Source of the DNA: Flavobacteriales bacterium UBA1986
Lineage (GTDB): Bacteria; Bacteroidota; Bacteroidia; Flavobacteriales_G; Salibacteraceae
Assembly: GCA_002336245.1 (NCBI GenBank)
Contig: DDDG01000011.1
Location: 1-64,000, forward strand
Reading direction: 5' to 3'
Length of the DNA: 64,000 bases
Below are positions 1-8,437 of the stretch, piece after piece (within the stretch, counting starts at the first letter, position 1; every line of letters begins with the position of its first letter). Under the pieces are notes generated by a model. It had not been told where the DNA came from. It did not search any database and was given only the letters and a program-made list of their open reading frames with translations. Both the position numbers and the translations under genes were made by a program.

Positions 1-648
1 TCCTACCGCAGCTGGGTAGAAAAAGAGTTGACCGATTTTGAGGATGCACGCTTGGAATTGAAGTATCCAGATTTTGGATCCTTAATGAAAGAATACCGCG
101 ATGGAATTTTGCTCTTTGAGCTCATGAACGATAAAGTTTGGAACAAGGCCGTTGAGGATACTGCTGGTCTACTTCAGTTCTACGAGCGCAATAAGGAAAG
201 CTATATGTGGCCCGATCGCTTGAAGGCTTCTGTGTTCACATGTAAGAATGAAGACCTCGCGAAGAAAACAGTTAAGTTGGCCAAGAAAGCCCTAAAAAAG
301 GGAACTTCAGATGAGGCTATCCTAACTGAATTGAATGCCGATTCTCAACTAAACGTGTCGGTAAAGTCGGGAACCTTCAAAGTAGGCGATTACCCAAAAC
401 TCGATTCTCTTGACCGTAAGACTGGTGTTTCAAACCCAATCAAAAATGGCGATCAATTCTATGTGTTTAAGATTGAAGAAGTGCTCGATGCTGCTCCAAA
501 ACAACTCGATGAGGCCAAGGGCCTTATCACAGCCGCCTATCAAGATGAACTTGAGGCGGAGTGGATAAAAAGTTTGAGAGAGAAGTACAGTTTCAGGGTG
601 AGTCCTGAAGCCATGAAAGGTCTGAAAAGAAAATACAAGCAAGAGTAG
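1..648 (+). CDS. Peptidyl-prolyl cis-trans isomerase (PpiC/parvulin type), C-terminal part
   Basis: The frame is open from base 1, so only the last 215 codons of a longer gene are visible; the 5' end lies outside the window. The visible part is charged, lysine/glutamate rich, and contains a region around residues 110-160 (VKSGTFKVGDYPKLD, then GDQFYVFKIEEVL) resembling the end of a parvulin domain, where client-dependent foldases close with a strand of the form 'yyvvkieev'. It is followed after one base by a parvulin-like lipoprotein and then a SurA-like protein, so it most likely belongs to a periplasmic chaperone operon that helps outer-membrane and secreted proteins fold. The family call rests mainly on this context and the C-terminal motif; the catalytic domain may be mostly upstream. 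Confidence 0.7.
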   Translation, partial: SYRSWVEKELTDFEDARLELKYPDFGSLMKEYRDGILLFELMNDKVWNKAVEDTAGLLQFYERNKESYMWPDRLKASVFTCKNEDLAKKTVKLAKKALKKGTSDEAILTELNADSQLNVSVKSGTFKVGDYPKLDSLDRKTGVSNPIKNGDQFYVFKIEEVLDAAPKQLDEAKGLITAAYQDELEAEWIKSLREKYSFRVSPEAMKGLKRKYKQE

Positions 649-649
649 C

Positions 650-1504
650 ATGTTTGCTCGCCTTGTTCTTCTTTCGTTTACGGCCGCACTTTTAACTGGG
701 TGCAATTGGTTAAGCAGTTTGCAGGAACAGGGGGATATTGTTGCCAAAGTTTCGGAGAATGTGCTCTACAAAGAGGATCTGCGAAATTCCATCCCTAAGG
801 AACTGAGTGCTGAGGATAGCGTGAACTTTGCGCAAAGCCTCATCGCCAAATGGGTTGAAGAGCAAGTGTTATTGGAACGTGCGAAGTACAATTTAGGAGA
901 AGCACTTCCTGGATTGGAAAAGAAGGTTGAGAATTATAAAAACTCTCTTTTCATCTACAGCTACGAACGAGAATTGATCCGTCAGAAATTGGATACGATT
1001 GTAACCAACCGACAAATTCAGGACTACTACGAGCAGCATCAGCAGAATTTTCAGCTCAAAGATTATGTGCTAAAAGCCAAATACTTAAAACTTGACGCAG
1101 CTTCTCCAAAGCTCAAGCAGGTCCGCAAGTGGATTCAGTCATCAAGTCAGGAAGACGCATTACGTATGCAGGAATATGCTGTTCAGTATGCGATTTCATA
1201 CAATTTGGATGCAGAGCAATGGTTGTTTTTCAACGACCTTCTGAAGGAAGTACCTCTCAGGGACTTCAACACCGAGGACTTTTTAAAGAACAATTCCTTC
1301 CTGGAAATTTCGGATGATCAAAACATCTATTACATTTCTATCCTTGAGTACCAGCTGAAAGATGGTGTTTCCCCATTGGAAATGGTTGAAAATCGAATCC
1401 AATCGATCATCTTAAACAATCGCAAATTGACCTTGGCAAAAGAAATTCGACAGAAACTCGTTGAAGAGGCGAAGCGAAAGAATCAAATAGAATATTTCGA
1501 GTGA
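650..1504 (+). CDS. Parvulin-like peptidyl-prolyl isomerase lipoprotein
   Basis: 284 residues. The N-terminus is a lipoprotein signal with a lipobox ending LLTGC, so the mature protein is predicted to be lipid-anchored, probably facing the periplasm. The rest looks like a SurA/PpiC N-terminal helical chaperone domain (residues about 35-150, with LAQSLIAKWVEEQVLLERA) followed by a weak rotamase-like region. It starts one base after the stop of the upstream isomerase gene and its stop overlaps the GTG start of the next gene (GTGA), so the three are cotranscribed and probably translationally coupled. Catalytic parvulin residues are not obvious, so it may act as a chaperone only. Family assignment is by overall resemblance and neighbourhood. 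Confidence 0.7.
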   Translation: MFARLVLLSFTAALLTGCNWLSSLQEQGDIVAKVSENVLYKEDLRNSIPKELSAEDSVNFAQSLIAKWVEEQVLLERAKYNLGEALPGLEKKVENYKNSLFIYSYERELIRQKLDTIVTNRQIQDYYEQHQQNFQLKDYVLKAKYLKLDAASPKLKQVRKWIQSSSQEDALRMQEYAVQYAISYNLDAEQWLFFNDLLKEVPLRDFNTEDFLKNNSFLEISDDQNIYYISILEYQLKDGVSPLEMVENRIQSIILNNRKLTLAKEIRQKLVEEAKRKNQIEYFE

Positions 1505-2856
1505 GAGGAATACTAACAATTGGATTGATGTTTTTGTGCCTTTTTTCGAATGGGCAAAAAGACGGTGATGTGCTGGATGGTGTAGTTGCTGTGATTGGTG
1601 AAGAGCTCTTGCTGAAGTCTACGCTCGAAACCAGGTACTCTCAAATGATTTCCCAAGGAATGGTAGTCGGTCCCAACGCCAAATGTCAATTGCTTGAAGA
1701 ATTGTTGTTCTCAAAACTTCTATTGGCTCAATCGAAAATCGATAGTGTTCAAATTGGTGATCAACAGGTTGAGGCAGAAATCAATCGACGATTGCGATAC
1801 TTCATTTCACAATTTGGTTCGCAAGACCGCCTTGAAGAGTTTTACGACAAGAGCTTATTGGAAATCAAAGAAGAATTTCGCTCCGACGTTCGCGAACAGA
1901 TGGTCATTCAGCAAATGCAGGCTACTGTGAGTGGCGACGTTCGGATCACTCCCAAAGAGGTGCGCGAGTTCTACAAGGAGATTCCTGAAGACAGCTTGCC
2001 ATTCATCAACGCTGAAATCCAAGTTGCTCAAATCGTGTGCAAGGCGCCCGTGAGCGATGCTGAAAAAGAAAAGACAAAAAAGAAACTCGAAACCATTCGA
2101 GATAGAGTTCTAAAGGGTGAAGACTTTGGAACACTTGCATTCCTCTATTCAGAAGATCCTGGTTCTGCCAAAGAAAATGGCGATCTTGGGTTTGTCTCAA
2201 GGGGAGACCTTGTTCCAGAATTCGCTGGTGTTGCCTTCAAACTTGAAGTAAATGAAGTCTCTGACATCGTTGAGACGAAGTTTGGTTTTCATGTTATTAA
2301 AGCTTTGGAGAAGAAAGGTCAACAAGTGCGAGCTGCTCACATTCTTATGATTCCAAAAGTGCAGCCCGTGGATATGATAAAGGCCAAGGTTTTTGCCGAC
2401 AGCATTCGGAAGTTGATTACTACGGTGGATACCCTCAAATTCGAGTCTGCAGCCAAATTGTATTCCGACGACAAGGCATCAAAATACAATGGAGGACTGG
2501 TAACGAACCAATACAGCGGAGGAACTCGTTTTGAAATGGATCAAATCAGTCAAATCGATCCGGGATTGTTTATCGTGGTGGAAAAAATGGAAGTCAATGA
2601 AATGAGTGAGCCTGAAGTTGCTCAGCTTCAAGACGGTGGAAAAGGCTATCGCTTGGTGAAACTGGTCGACTACCGGTCACCGCACCGGGCTAACCTAAAG
2701 GACGACTACCAGCGAATCAGCGATGCTGCCTTGAACGAAAAAAGGCAAGAAACTGTTGAAAAATGGATCGAGTCGACAAAGAATGATTTTTTCATCCGCG
2801 TCGATGGCTCGTTCAATTCCTGCAAACTTCGTCATCAGTGGAAAACAAACCCGTAA
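1501..2856 (+). CDS. surA: SurA-like periplasmic chaperone / peptidyl-prolyl isomerase
   Basis: 451 residues beginning at GTG, which overlaps the preceding TGA by three bases. The first ~18 residues form a signal peptide. Residues ~20-165 are a helical SurA N-terminal domain (DGVVAVIGEELLLKSTLE). Two parvulin domains follow: residues ~170-275, with EDPGSAKENGDLGFVSRGDLVPEF and GFHVIKALEKK, and ~275-385, with AAHILMIPKV and a degenerate NGGLV segment. The first keeps the classic GGDLG/VPEF signature in the form NGDLGF and is the better candidate for an active isomerase. This domain order and length match SurA, the chaperone that escorts unfolded beta-barrel proteins across the periplasm. Followed after four bases by the MoxR gene. 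Confidence 0.88.
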   Translation: MRGILTIGLMFLCLFSNGQKDGDVLDGVVAVIGEELLLKSTLETRYSQMISQGMVVGPNAKCQLLEELLFSKLLLAQSKIDSVQIGDQQVEAEINRRLRYFISQFGSQDRLEEFYDKSLLEIKEEFRSDVREQMVIQQMQATVSGDVRITPKEVREFYKEIPEDSLPFINAEIQVAQIVCKAPVSDAEKEKTKKKLETIRDRVLKGEDFGTLAFLYSEDPGSAKENGDLGFVSRGDLVPEFAGVAFKLEVNEVSDIVETKFGFHVIKALEKKGQQVRAAHILMIPKVQPVDMIKAKVFADSIRKLITTVDTLKFESAAKLYSDDKASKYNGGLVTNQYSGGTRFEMDQISQIDPGLFIVVEKMEVNEMSEPEVAQLQDGGKGYRLVKLVDYRSPHRANLKDDYQRISDAALNEKRQETVEKWIESTKNDFFIRVDGSFNSCKLRHQWKTNP

Positions 2857-2860
2857 TTCT

Positions 2861-3835
2861 ATGACCTTCAATTCAGACAAAGAAGCTGCCGATCACTTTC
2901 TGAAGCAATACGAAGCACTCCGCTCAGAAATAGCTAAGGTCATCGTCGGTCAAGATGAGGCCGTGAGAAAGGTATTGATCTCGATATTTTGCAACGGCCA
3001 CTCTTTGCTTGTTGGAGTGCCTGGATTGGCTAAAACCCTACTGGTTAACACCATCGCTAGCAGTCTTGGATTGGGCTTCAACCGAATTCAGTTCACGCCA
3101 GACTTAATGCCTTCAGACATTATTGGCGCAGAAATTCTAGACGAAACGAGAAATTTCAAATTCGTAAAAGGACCTCTTTTTTCCAACATCATTCTCGCCG
3201 ACGAAATCAACCGAACTCCACCTAAAACGCAATCGGCCCTATTGGAGGCGATGCAGGAGAAGCGGGTTACAGCTGCTGGACATAGCTATGATTTACCGCA
3301 GCCATTTTTCGTTTTGGCAACGCAAAACCCAATCGAACAAGAGGGGACTTACCCTCTCCCAGAAGCTCAGTTAGACCGCTTTATGTTCAACATTTGGGTC
3401 GACTACCCAAGCCTGCAAGAAGAGATTGACGTAGTTAAAAGCACCACCTCAGGTTTGACAGTGGATCTCTCGGAGATCATGCACGCAGAAGAAATTTTGT
3501 ACTACCAAGGTTTGGTTCGTCGAGTTCCCATGGCCGACAACGTTCTTGAATACGCGGTAAAACTCGCTTCTAGCACCAGACCAGGTGAAGGAAACTCCAA
3601 TAAGCTTGTGAATGAATTCCTTTCCTGGGGAGCAGGGCCGAGAGCTTCTCAGTATCTCGTTCTTGGCGCGAAATGCCATGCATTGTTGCAAGGAAAGTAT
3701 TCACCCGACATTGAAGATGTGAAGGCAGTAGCCTTACCAATCCTGCGACACCGAATCGTTCGGAATTACAAAGCTGAAGCAGAAGGTTTCGATGTTGATC
3801 GAATCATCTCAGAGCTTCTTAAAGTGGAATTTTGA
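2861..3835 (+). CDS. MoxR-family AAA+ ATPase
   Basis: 324 residues from the ATG at 2861. An upstream in-frame start at 2756 would run through the surA gene and is rejected. Walker A is GVPGLAKT near residue 52; Walker B is IILADEINR near residue 110, followed by the MoxR hallmark RTPPKTQSALLEAMQE; sensor 1 is LATQNPIEQEGTYPLPEAQLDRF. MoxR ATPases are cytoplasmic chaperone-like assemblies that usually work with VWA/DUF58 partners. Here no DUF58 gene follows; the next gene is a nitroreductase, so the partner is elsewhere. It sits four bases after the surA-like gene and is probably in the same transcript. Confidence 0.93.
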   Translation: MTFNSDKEAADHFLKQYEALRSEIAKVIVGQDEAVRKVLISIFCNGHSLLVGVPGLAKTLLVNTIASSLGLGFNRIQFTPDLMPSDIIGAEILDETRNFKFVKGPLFSNIILADEINRTPPKTQSALLEAMQEKRVTAAGHSYDLPQPFFVLATQNPIEQEGTYPLPEAQLDRFMFNIWVDYPSLQEEIDVVKSTTSGLTVDLSEIMHAEEILYYQGLVRRVPMADNVLEYAVKLASSTRPGEGNSNKLVNEFLSWGAGPRASQYLVLGAKCHALLQGKYSPDIEDVKAVALPILRHRIVRNYKAEAEGFDVDRIISELLKVEF

Positions 3836-3898
3836 AAAAAAGTTTCCAAGCCTGCCTAAAGGGTAGGGCGTGAAGAAATTCATAAACTAACGCAAGTC

Positions 3899-4486
3899 AT
3901 GAAGCACAGTTTGACCGAATTGAATGATGTCATTCGAAACAGACGAAGCATTTTTCCAAAGGACTTTTCGAGTCGAAAAGTTCACCGCGAGCAGATCCAG
4001 GTGATGCTGGAGAATGCACGCTGGGCCCCGACACACAAAATGACCCAGCCTTGGGCTTTTGAAGTCTTTATGGGCGATGCTTGTGCAAGTTTCGGTCACG
4101 ATCATGCCGAGATGTACAAGAGTGCCTCGGGGGATGCGTTCATGGAAAAGAAGTACGAGAAGATTCGCTTGAATGCTGAACGTTCTTCAGCGATCATTGC
4201 CATTTGTATGAAGCGCGATCCGGAAGAGCAAATTCCCTTGCAAGAGGAAATTTCTGCGGTGAGTATGGCGGTTCAAAACCTTCACCTCACTGCAACTGCC
4301 TATGGTATTGGTGGGTATTGGGGTTCAGGCGGGATGACCTACAGCGCAGAAATGAAGAGCTATTTGGGCTTGACTGAAGCCGACCGCTGCTTGGGCTTCT
4401 TTTACCTAGGCTATCCCGACATTGAATGGCCTCGAAAAAAGCCGCGTCACGAAGTTCGAATGTTTACTAAATGGCATGAAGAATAA
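3899..4486 (+). CDS. Nitroreductase-family protein
   Basis: 195 residues. The N-terminal RNRRSIFPKDF, the ENARWAPTHKMTQPW segment (residues ~40-55) and the C-terminal FFYLGYPD with a GIGGYWGSGG loop are standard for FMN-dependent NAD(P)H nitroreductases of the small YdjA-like type, which act as homodimers in the cytoplasm on quinones, nitro-compounds or unknown substrates. The physiological substrate cannot be read from sequence. Its TAA stop is directly followed by the GTG start of the MutS-like gene with no gap, so the two are cotranscribed. The 63-base gap upstream contains no convincing promoter or terminator. Confidence 0.9.
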   Translation: MKHSLTELNDVIRNRRSIFPKDFSSRKVHREQIQVMLENARWAPTHKMTQPWAFEVFMGDACASFGHDHAEMYKSASGDAFMEKKYEKIRLNAERSSAIIAICMKRDPEEQIPLQEEISAVSMAVQNLHLTATAYGIGGYWGSGGMTYSAEMKSYLGLTEADRCLGFFYLGYPDIEWPRKKPRHEVRMFTKWHEE

Positions 4487-6289
4487 GTGAGTACTTCAAG
4501 ACAAACACACTATCTCGATCGCCTAAAAGAAACGAACATTGAGCTCGAACTTTTAGAAAAACAGGCTGCTCAAATTCGTTGGTCACGCATCTCATTGTTC
4601 ATTCTTTTTGGAGTGGGAGTCTGGCAGTATTTTTCTCAAGAAACCCAGTGGATTTTGTATGCCTCCCTTACTTTTCTAGCGGTCTTCTTTTTTCTAATCA
4701 GATTGTCATCTCAAAAGGCTAAAAAAATCCGTAGGTGCATGGCATCTGTAAAGGTCTTTGAACGGGAGCTCAAGGCCCTCAAGTTCGACATGAGTTCAGA
4801 ACCTTCTGGCAAAGAGTTTCACGATCCCAATCACGCCTTTTCAGCAGATCTTGACCTGTTTGGCGAACGATCTATTTATCAGTACTTGAACAGAAGCGCG
4901 AGCATTCAAGGTAAAAGACTGTTGGCGCACGAACTTAAATTAGGACATAGAACTCCAGATGAAATTGAAGCCCGTCAGAAGGCTGTGATTGAACTCAGTC
5001 AGATCGAAGTATGGCGCGAGGAATTCATGACATCGGGAATGCTTTCTGAGAGTCATGAAGAAGAGGAAGCCAAATTAGAAACTTGGGTTGAAAGTCCATT
5101 TACAGGATACTCGGGCATCTTTTACAGCACAATGTTGAAGGTTCTTCCGCTTGTTTCACTTTGTTGTCTGGTGCTGGTTTTCTTGGATCGAATGCCGTTC
5201 AATTGGTTTTTACTCTACATCCTTTTGCCTTCGCTTGTTGCAGGAAGTAGTGCGAAATTGCTGAATGAAGAAGCCAGTCACATCAGTGGCAGTAAGGAGA
5301 GCCTTGAGAAATATTCTGGCTTGCTTCAAATGATTGAGTCAAGGCCATTCACATCCGAATTTTTATCTGAGTCTCAGAGAAAACTCGTTGGGCCAACCGG
5401 GACAGCTCAAGAAAGTTTCCGCGAATTGATGCGCATCGTAGAAGGGCTCGACAATCGATTGAATGCCGTTGGATGGCTGATGCTGAATGTCTTTTTGCTT
5501 TGGGATGTGCGCTATGGTATTCGACTGAGGAAGTGGAAAGAGGAAAATAAAAAAGTCCTTTCGCAGTGGTTTGAGGTAATCGCCGAGTTTGAATTGATCA
5601 ACTCTATGGCGACAATGACTTACAATAGACCCAAGTTGAATTTTCCGAAGGCCAATGATGACAATACAGGCGTGAAGGCTCGAACGATGGGGCACTTACT
5701 CTTAAATCCAAAAGAGCGAGTCGACAATGACTTCATCGTAGACGGAGAGCGGTTCTTCATTTTAACTGGAGCCAATATGGCAGGAAAAAGCACTTTTCTG
5801 CGCGCTTTAGGAACCAATTGGGTTCTTGCATCCATGGGTTCTCCTGTATGTGCTGAAAGTTTCGATTGGACTCCAAGTCCTTTGTTTTCTAGTATGCGAA
5901 CTTCAGATTCACTGGCAGATCATGAATCCTACTTCTTCGCGGAGTTGAAGCGTCTGAAATTTCTCATCGACGAGACTGAAAAAGGAAACCTTTTCATCAT
6001 TCTTGATGAAATTCTAAAGGGTACCAATTCGGAAGACAAAGCGCGTGGCTCAAAGTTGTTCGTCGAGAAGCTTCTTGAAAGAGACGTGAAGGGCATCATT
6101 GCAACGCACGATTTAAGTCTTTGTACTCTTTCCGAAGAATATCCAAAAGCGGTGCGCAACCTCTCTTTTGAAGTCGAATTCACAGAGGATGACTTGAGCT
6201 TCGATTATAAACTTCGAGAAGGGGTTTGCAAAAACATGAATGCCAGTTTTCTGCTGGAGAAAATGGGCTTAATCAATAAGAGCTCATAG
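4487..6289 (+). CDS. Membrane-anchored MutS-family ATPase
   Basis: 600 residues starting at GTG directly after the nitroreductase stop. The C-terminal third is a MutS domain V ABC-type ATPase: Walker A ANMAGKSTFLRALG near residue 428, the Q-loop/signature region SMRTSDSLADHESYFFAEL near 465-485, Walker B LFIILDEILKGTNSEDK near 503, and the switch histidine in GIIATHDLSL. The mismatch-recognition domain I and connector domain II of true MutS are absent. Instead there are hydrophobic segments at about residues 34-50 and 55-75, and again at about 218-233 and 238-258, predicted to be membrane spans. So this is not the mismatch-repair MutS but a membrane-tethered relative of unknown job. Convergent with the SRPBCC gene, which ends only six bases away. 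Confidence 0.85.
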   Translation: MSTSRQTHYLDRLKETNIELELLEKQAAQIRWSRISLFILFGVGVWQYFSQETQWILYASLTFLAVFFFLIRLSSQKAKKIRRCMASVKVFERELKALKFDMSSEPSGKEFHDPNHAFSADLDLFGERSIYQYLNRSASIQGKRLLAHELKLGHRTPDEIEARQKAVIELSQIEVWREEFMTSGMLSESHEEEEAKLETWVESPFTGYSGIFYSTMLKVLPLVSLCCLVLVFLDRMPFNWFLLYILLPSLVAGSSAKLLNEEASHISGSKESLEKYSGLLQMIESRPFTSEFLSESQRKLVGPTGTAQESFRELMRIVEGLDNRLNAVGWLMLNVFLLWDVRYGIRLRKWKEENKKVLSQWFEVIAEFELINSMATMTYNRPKLNFPKANDDNTGVKARTMGHLLLNPKERVDNDFIVDGERFFILTGANMAGKSTFLRALGTNWVLASMGSPVCAESFDWTPSPLFSSMRTSDSLADHESYFFAELKRLKFLIDETEKGNLFIILDEILKGTNSEDKARGSKLFVEKLLERDVKGIIATHDLSLCTLSEEYPKAVRNLSFEVEFTEDDLSFDYKLREGVCKNMNASFLLEKMGLINKSS

Positions 6290-6295
6290 GAGAGT

Positions 6296-6826
6296 TTAAG
6301 ATTGAGCTTGGCTAATTTGCTTCAGTCCTTCCAGGGCGCCCACATACATTCCATTCAGCTTCGTTTCAAGGCCTAGATTTATGAATCGCCAGCCAAATGC
6401 AGTTTCTTGACCTTCGGCAATGCAAGTAACCTTAGTCCCGGTTTCTGACTCTTCAAAGACCCACTCAATCACCAACCAATTTGTGTCAAGCCCAAGGTCG
6501 ATGCTTGTTTTAAGACGAAGGTTTTCCTCGTACTCCACAGTTCTCACGCGACCAATTTTTTCACCTGCACTAACGAGTGTCCATATGGCCTCGGGGCCAT
6601 TACTTGGGTCTGAAAATTCGTTTTCAACTCCTACGGCTCCAATAAAACTCTGATTCCATCGTCCCCAAGTTTGTAAGTCAGAGCAGAATCCATAGACCAC
6701 GTCGGCTTTGGCGTCGATCAGGATGCTCTCTTTAAATTCAATGCGGTTCGGCGCGAAAAGGTTCACTGCCAAATAGGAGAGGGCAAGGGTTATGATTCCG
6801 ATGAGGACATACTTCAAGTTACGCAT
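6296..6826 (-). CDS. SRPBCC (START/polyketide cyclase-like) family protein, membrane anchored
   Basis: 176 residues from the ATG at 6826. A GTG 36 bases upstream is in frame but lies upstream of a -7 promoter motif (6850-6857), so the ATG is preferred. A single N-terminal membrane segment (LKYVLIGIITLALSYLAVNLF) is followed by an SRPBCC fold: the family pattern 'ikAdvvygfcsDlqtWgrWnq' at ~40-65 and the C-terminal helix NGMYVGALEGLKQIS. Proteins like this bind hydrophobic ligands in a deep pocket; the ligand is unknown. It is the only minus-strand gene between two plus-strand operons and stands alone. Confidence 0.8.
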   Translation of the reverse strand: MRNLKYVLIGIITLALSYLAVNLFAPNRIEFKESILIDAKADVVYGFCSDLQTWGRWNQSFIGAVGVENEFSDPSNGPEAIWTLVSAGEKIGRVRTVEYEENLRLKTSIDLGLDTNWLVIEWVFEESETGTKVTCIAEGQETAFGWRFINLGLETKLNGMYVGALEGLKQISQAQS

Positions 6827-6849
6827 GAACGAATTTTTTAAACGCTGAC

Positions 6850-6857
6850 CAAAAGTA
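6850..6857 (-). promoter_or_regulatory. -7 promoter motif for the SRPBCC gene
   Basis: Minus-strand TACTTTTG matches the Bacteroidota -7 consensus TAnnTTTG exactly. It ends 23 bases before the ATG at 6826. No convincing -33 element was seen. Confidence 0.45.
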
Positions 6858-6945
6858 TCCACTTCAGGTGCAACACATTGGCCGATTTGAAGGTTAATTG
6901 TTAATCACCAAAATGATATTGTTTCAAAAAGAACATTTCATGTTT

Positions 6946-6953
6946 TATTTTTG
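6946..6953 (+). promoter_or_regulatory. -7 promoter motif for the M23 peptidase gene
   Basis: TATTTTTG matches TAnnTTTG exactly and ends 18 bases before the ATG at 6972. A TTG at 6919-6921 is a possible -33 element, but the 24-base spacing is longer than usual. The motif contains the TTG that would otherwise extend the gene to 6951, which argues for the ATG start. Confidence 0.5.
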
Positions 6954-6971
6954 GACGCCTTCAAGAAAACA

Positions 6972-8081
6972 ATGCGAGAGTTTAAAGCCATTCTTCTTAC
7001 TTCCACCCTGCTTCTTTTGGCAGGTGCTTTTGAGCGGGTCTATGCAGCTGATGAGGGAGGGAAGCGCGATACGGTAAGTGCACTGGTATTGTACGGAGAT
7101 GAGGTGCTGCCAAATGCCATAGGTTCCATGAGTGATGAGGCGATTTTTAAACTTCACGATTCTTTGTCGAAAGATCCAAATGCTTCTCATCGGCTCTTGA
7201 GCAACATCGGCATGTTCTTGAATGTAAAGCGAATGAGCCGAGACGAGGTAGTTTACCTTCTCGATAGTTTGTTCGAAGCCGACAATGTTGATTATTCCAT
7301 CATCAATCAAATCAATATTTACATCACGGAACACCCTTTGAAAGCTGAAGAGGAAATGATTGCAGAGGAGGGGATGCCTTTTCCTGCACACGACATCTAC
7401 GAAGTTTGGAATACCTCAAAACCCCATCCATATCCAATAAGTTTGTTCCAGCTCGACACTACTTCTGAGATTAAATTGAGTTCAAGAAAATTTGGAGATT
7501 ACGCTTCACCCTTGGAGAAGATAGTGATCACTTCCAAATATGGTTATCGGGATGGGCGCTCACATCGGGGCTACGATTTGGATCTGCAAGTATGGGATGA
7601 GGTCTCTAGCACATTTGACGGTCAGGTGCGCTTTGCAGCCTTCTACGGGGGGTATGGCAGGGTGGTGGTAGTTCGCCATTACAATGGGCTCGAAACTGTC
7701 TACGCCCATCTTCATCGATATAAATGCAAAGTGGGTGATTTTGTAAAAGCTGGGGACGTTATTGGCTTAGGTGGAAGTTCGGGACACTCCACCGGAAGTC
7801 ACTTGCATTTTGAAGTGCGCTACAAAGGAATTGCTTTAGATCCTGGAACCTTCATTGACTTCAAAAAGAAAAAGTTGGTGAGCAAATCCATCCACCTACG
7901 AAAGGGGAAATGGGGCTACGCCAGTATTCCTGTAGGAATCCCATTTCATACAGTTGTTCGGGGAGATTCACTCTATGAGATTGCTGCGAAATACGGGACG
8001 AGCATCAATCGTTTGTGCGAAATCAACAACATTCGTCGCAACGGCTACCTTCGCGTCGGACAGCGCATTCGAATCATCTAG
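6972..8081 (+). CDS. M23-family metallopeptidase with C-terminal LysM domain
   Basis: 369 residues from ATG 6972. N-terminal signal peptide (AILLTSTLLLLAGAFERVYA). A helical region (residues ~40-150) is followed by the M23 peptidase domain at ~175-300 with the zinc motifs HRGYD (~195) and HLHF (~276), both intact, plus GGYGRVVVVRHYNGLETVYAHL. The LysM domain at ~325-369 (HTVVRGDSLYEIAAKYGTS...LRVGQRIRI) binds peptidoglycan. The protein is therefore a periplasmic endopeptidase that cuts peptide cross-links, or an activator of amidases, in cell-wall remodelling. Here LysM is C-terminal to the catalytic domain. The stop TAG overlaps the GTG of the next small gene by one base. Confidence 0.93.
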   Translation: MREFKAILLTSTLLLLAGAFERVYAADEGGKRDTVSALVLYGDEVLPNAIGSMSDEAIFKLHDSLSKDPNASHRLLSNIGMFLNVKRMSRDEVVYLLDSLFEADNVDYSIINQINIYITEHPLKAEEEMIAEEGMPFPAHDIYEVWNTSKPHPYPISLFQLDTTSEIKLSSRKFGDYASPLEKIVITSKYGYRDGRSHRGYDLDLQVWDEVSSTFDGQVRFAAFYGGYGRVVVVRHYNGLETVYAHLHRYKCKVGDFVKAGDVIGLGGSSGHSTGSHLHFEVRYKGIALDPGTFIDFKKKKLVSKSIHLRKGKWGYASIPVGIPFHTVVRGDSLYEIAAKYGTSINRLCEINNIRRNGYLRVGQRIRII

Positions 8082-8416
8082 TGGACTTTAATTTCGACAT
8101 CACCAATTGGCAGAATCATCCTTCCAATCGACGATATGTGGTATTCAAATATCACCGCATAGAGCAAGCCGACTATTTCGAGCAGCTATTGATTCAAGAA
8201 GGCTTCGAATATGAGAGGCACAATGAAGAGGAACAAGAGCGCTATTTGATCGCAGCACCAAAAGCAGCGGAGAAAAGGCTCCTTTACCTAAATAATCTGG
8301 CCATTGGGAAGTTTCGTAACAAGTTTATACCCAATAAAGCCTTTCGTTTGTTGGTCTTAATCATCAGTGCTGTAGTTCTCGGGCTTTCCTTTGTGGGTTA
8401 CTTTGTATCTCGCTAG
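8081..8416 (+). CDS. Small hypothetical membrane protein
   Basis: 111 residues if the GTG at 8081, overlapping the preceding TAG by one base, is used; a longer in-frame version from 8015 would run backwards into the LysM coding region and is not needed. The N-terminal ~80 residues are soluble, charged and begin RRYVVFKYHRIEQADYFEQLLIQEGFEYE, a compact alpha/beta pattern; the C-terminus has one membrane span (FRLLVLIISAVVLGLSFVGYFV). It is not a family I recognise. The close coupling to the M23 peptidase suggests the two proteins are made together, possibly for envelope work. Tail-anchored topology is inferred from the single terminal span. Confidence 0.65.
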   Translation: MDFNFDITNWQNHPSNRRYVVFKYHRIEQADYFEQLLIQEGFEYERHNEEEQERYLIAAPKAAEKRLLYLNNLAIGKFRNKFIPNKAFRLLVLIISAVVLGLSFVGYFVSR

Positions 8417-8437
8417 CACTAAATTATCATTGGAAGA

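Noticed and set aside
2756..2860. N-terminal extension of the MoxR protein
   Set aside because: It is read from inside the SurA-like gene in another frame; ATG 2861 fits the family start.
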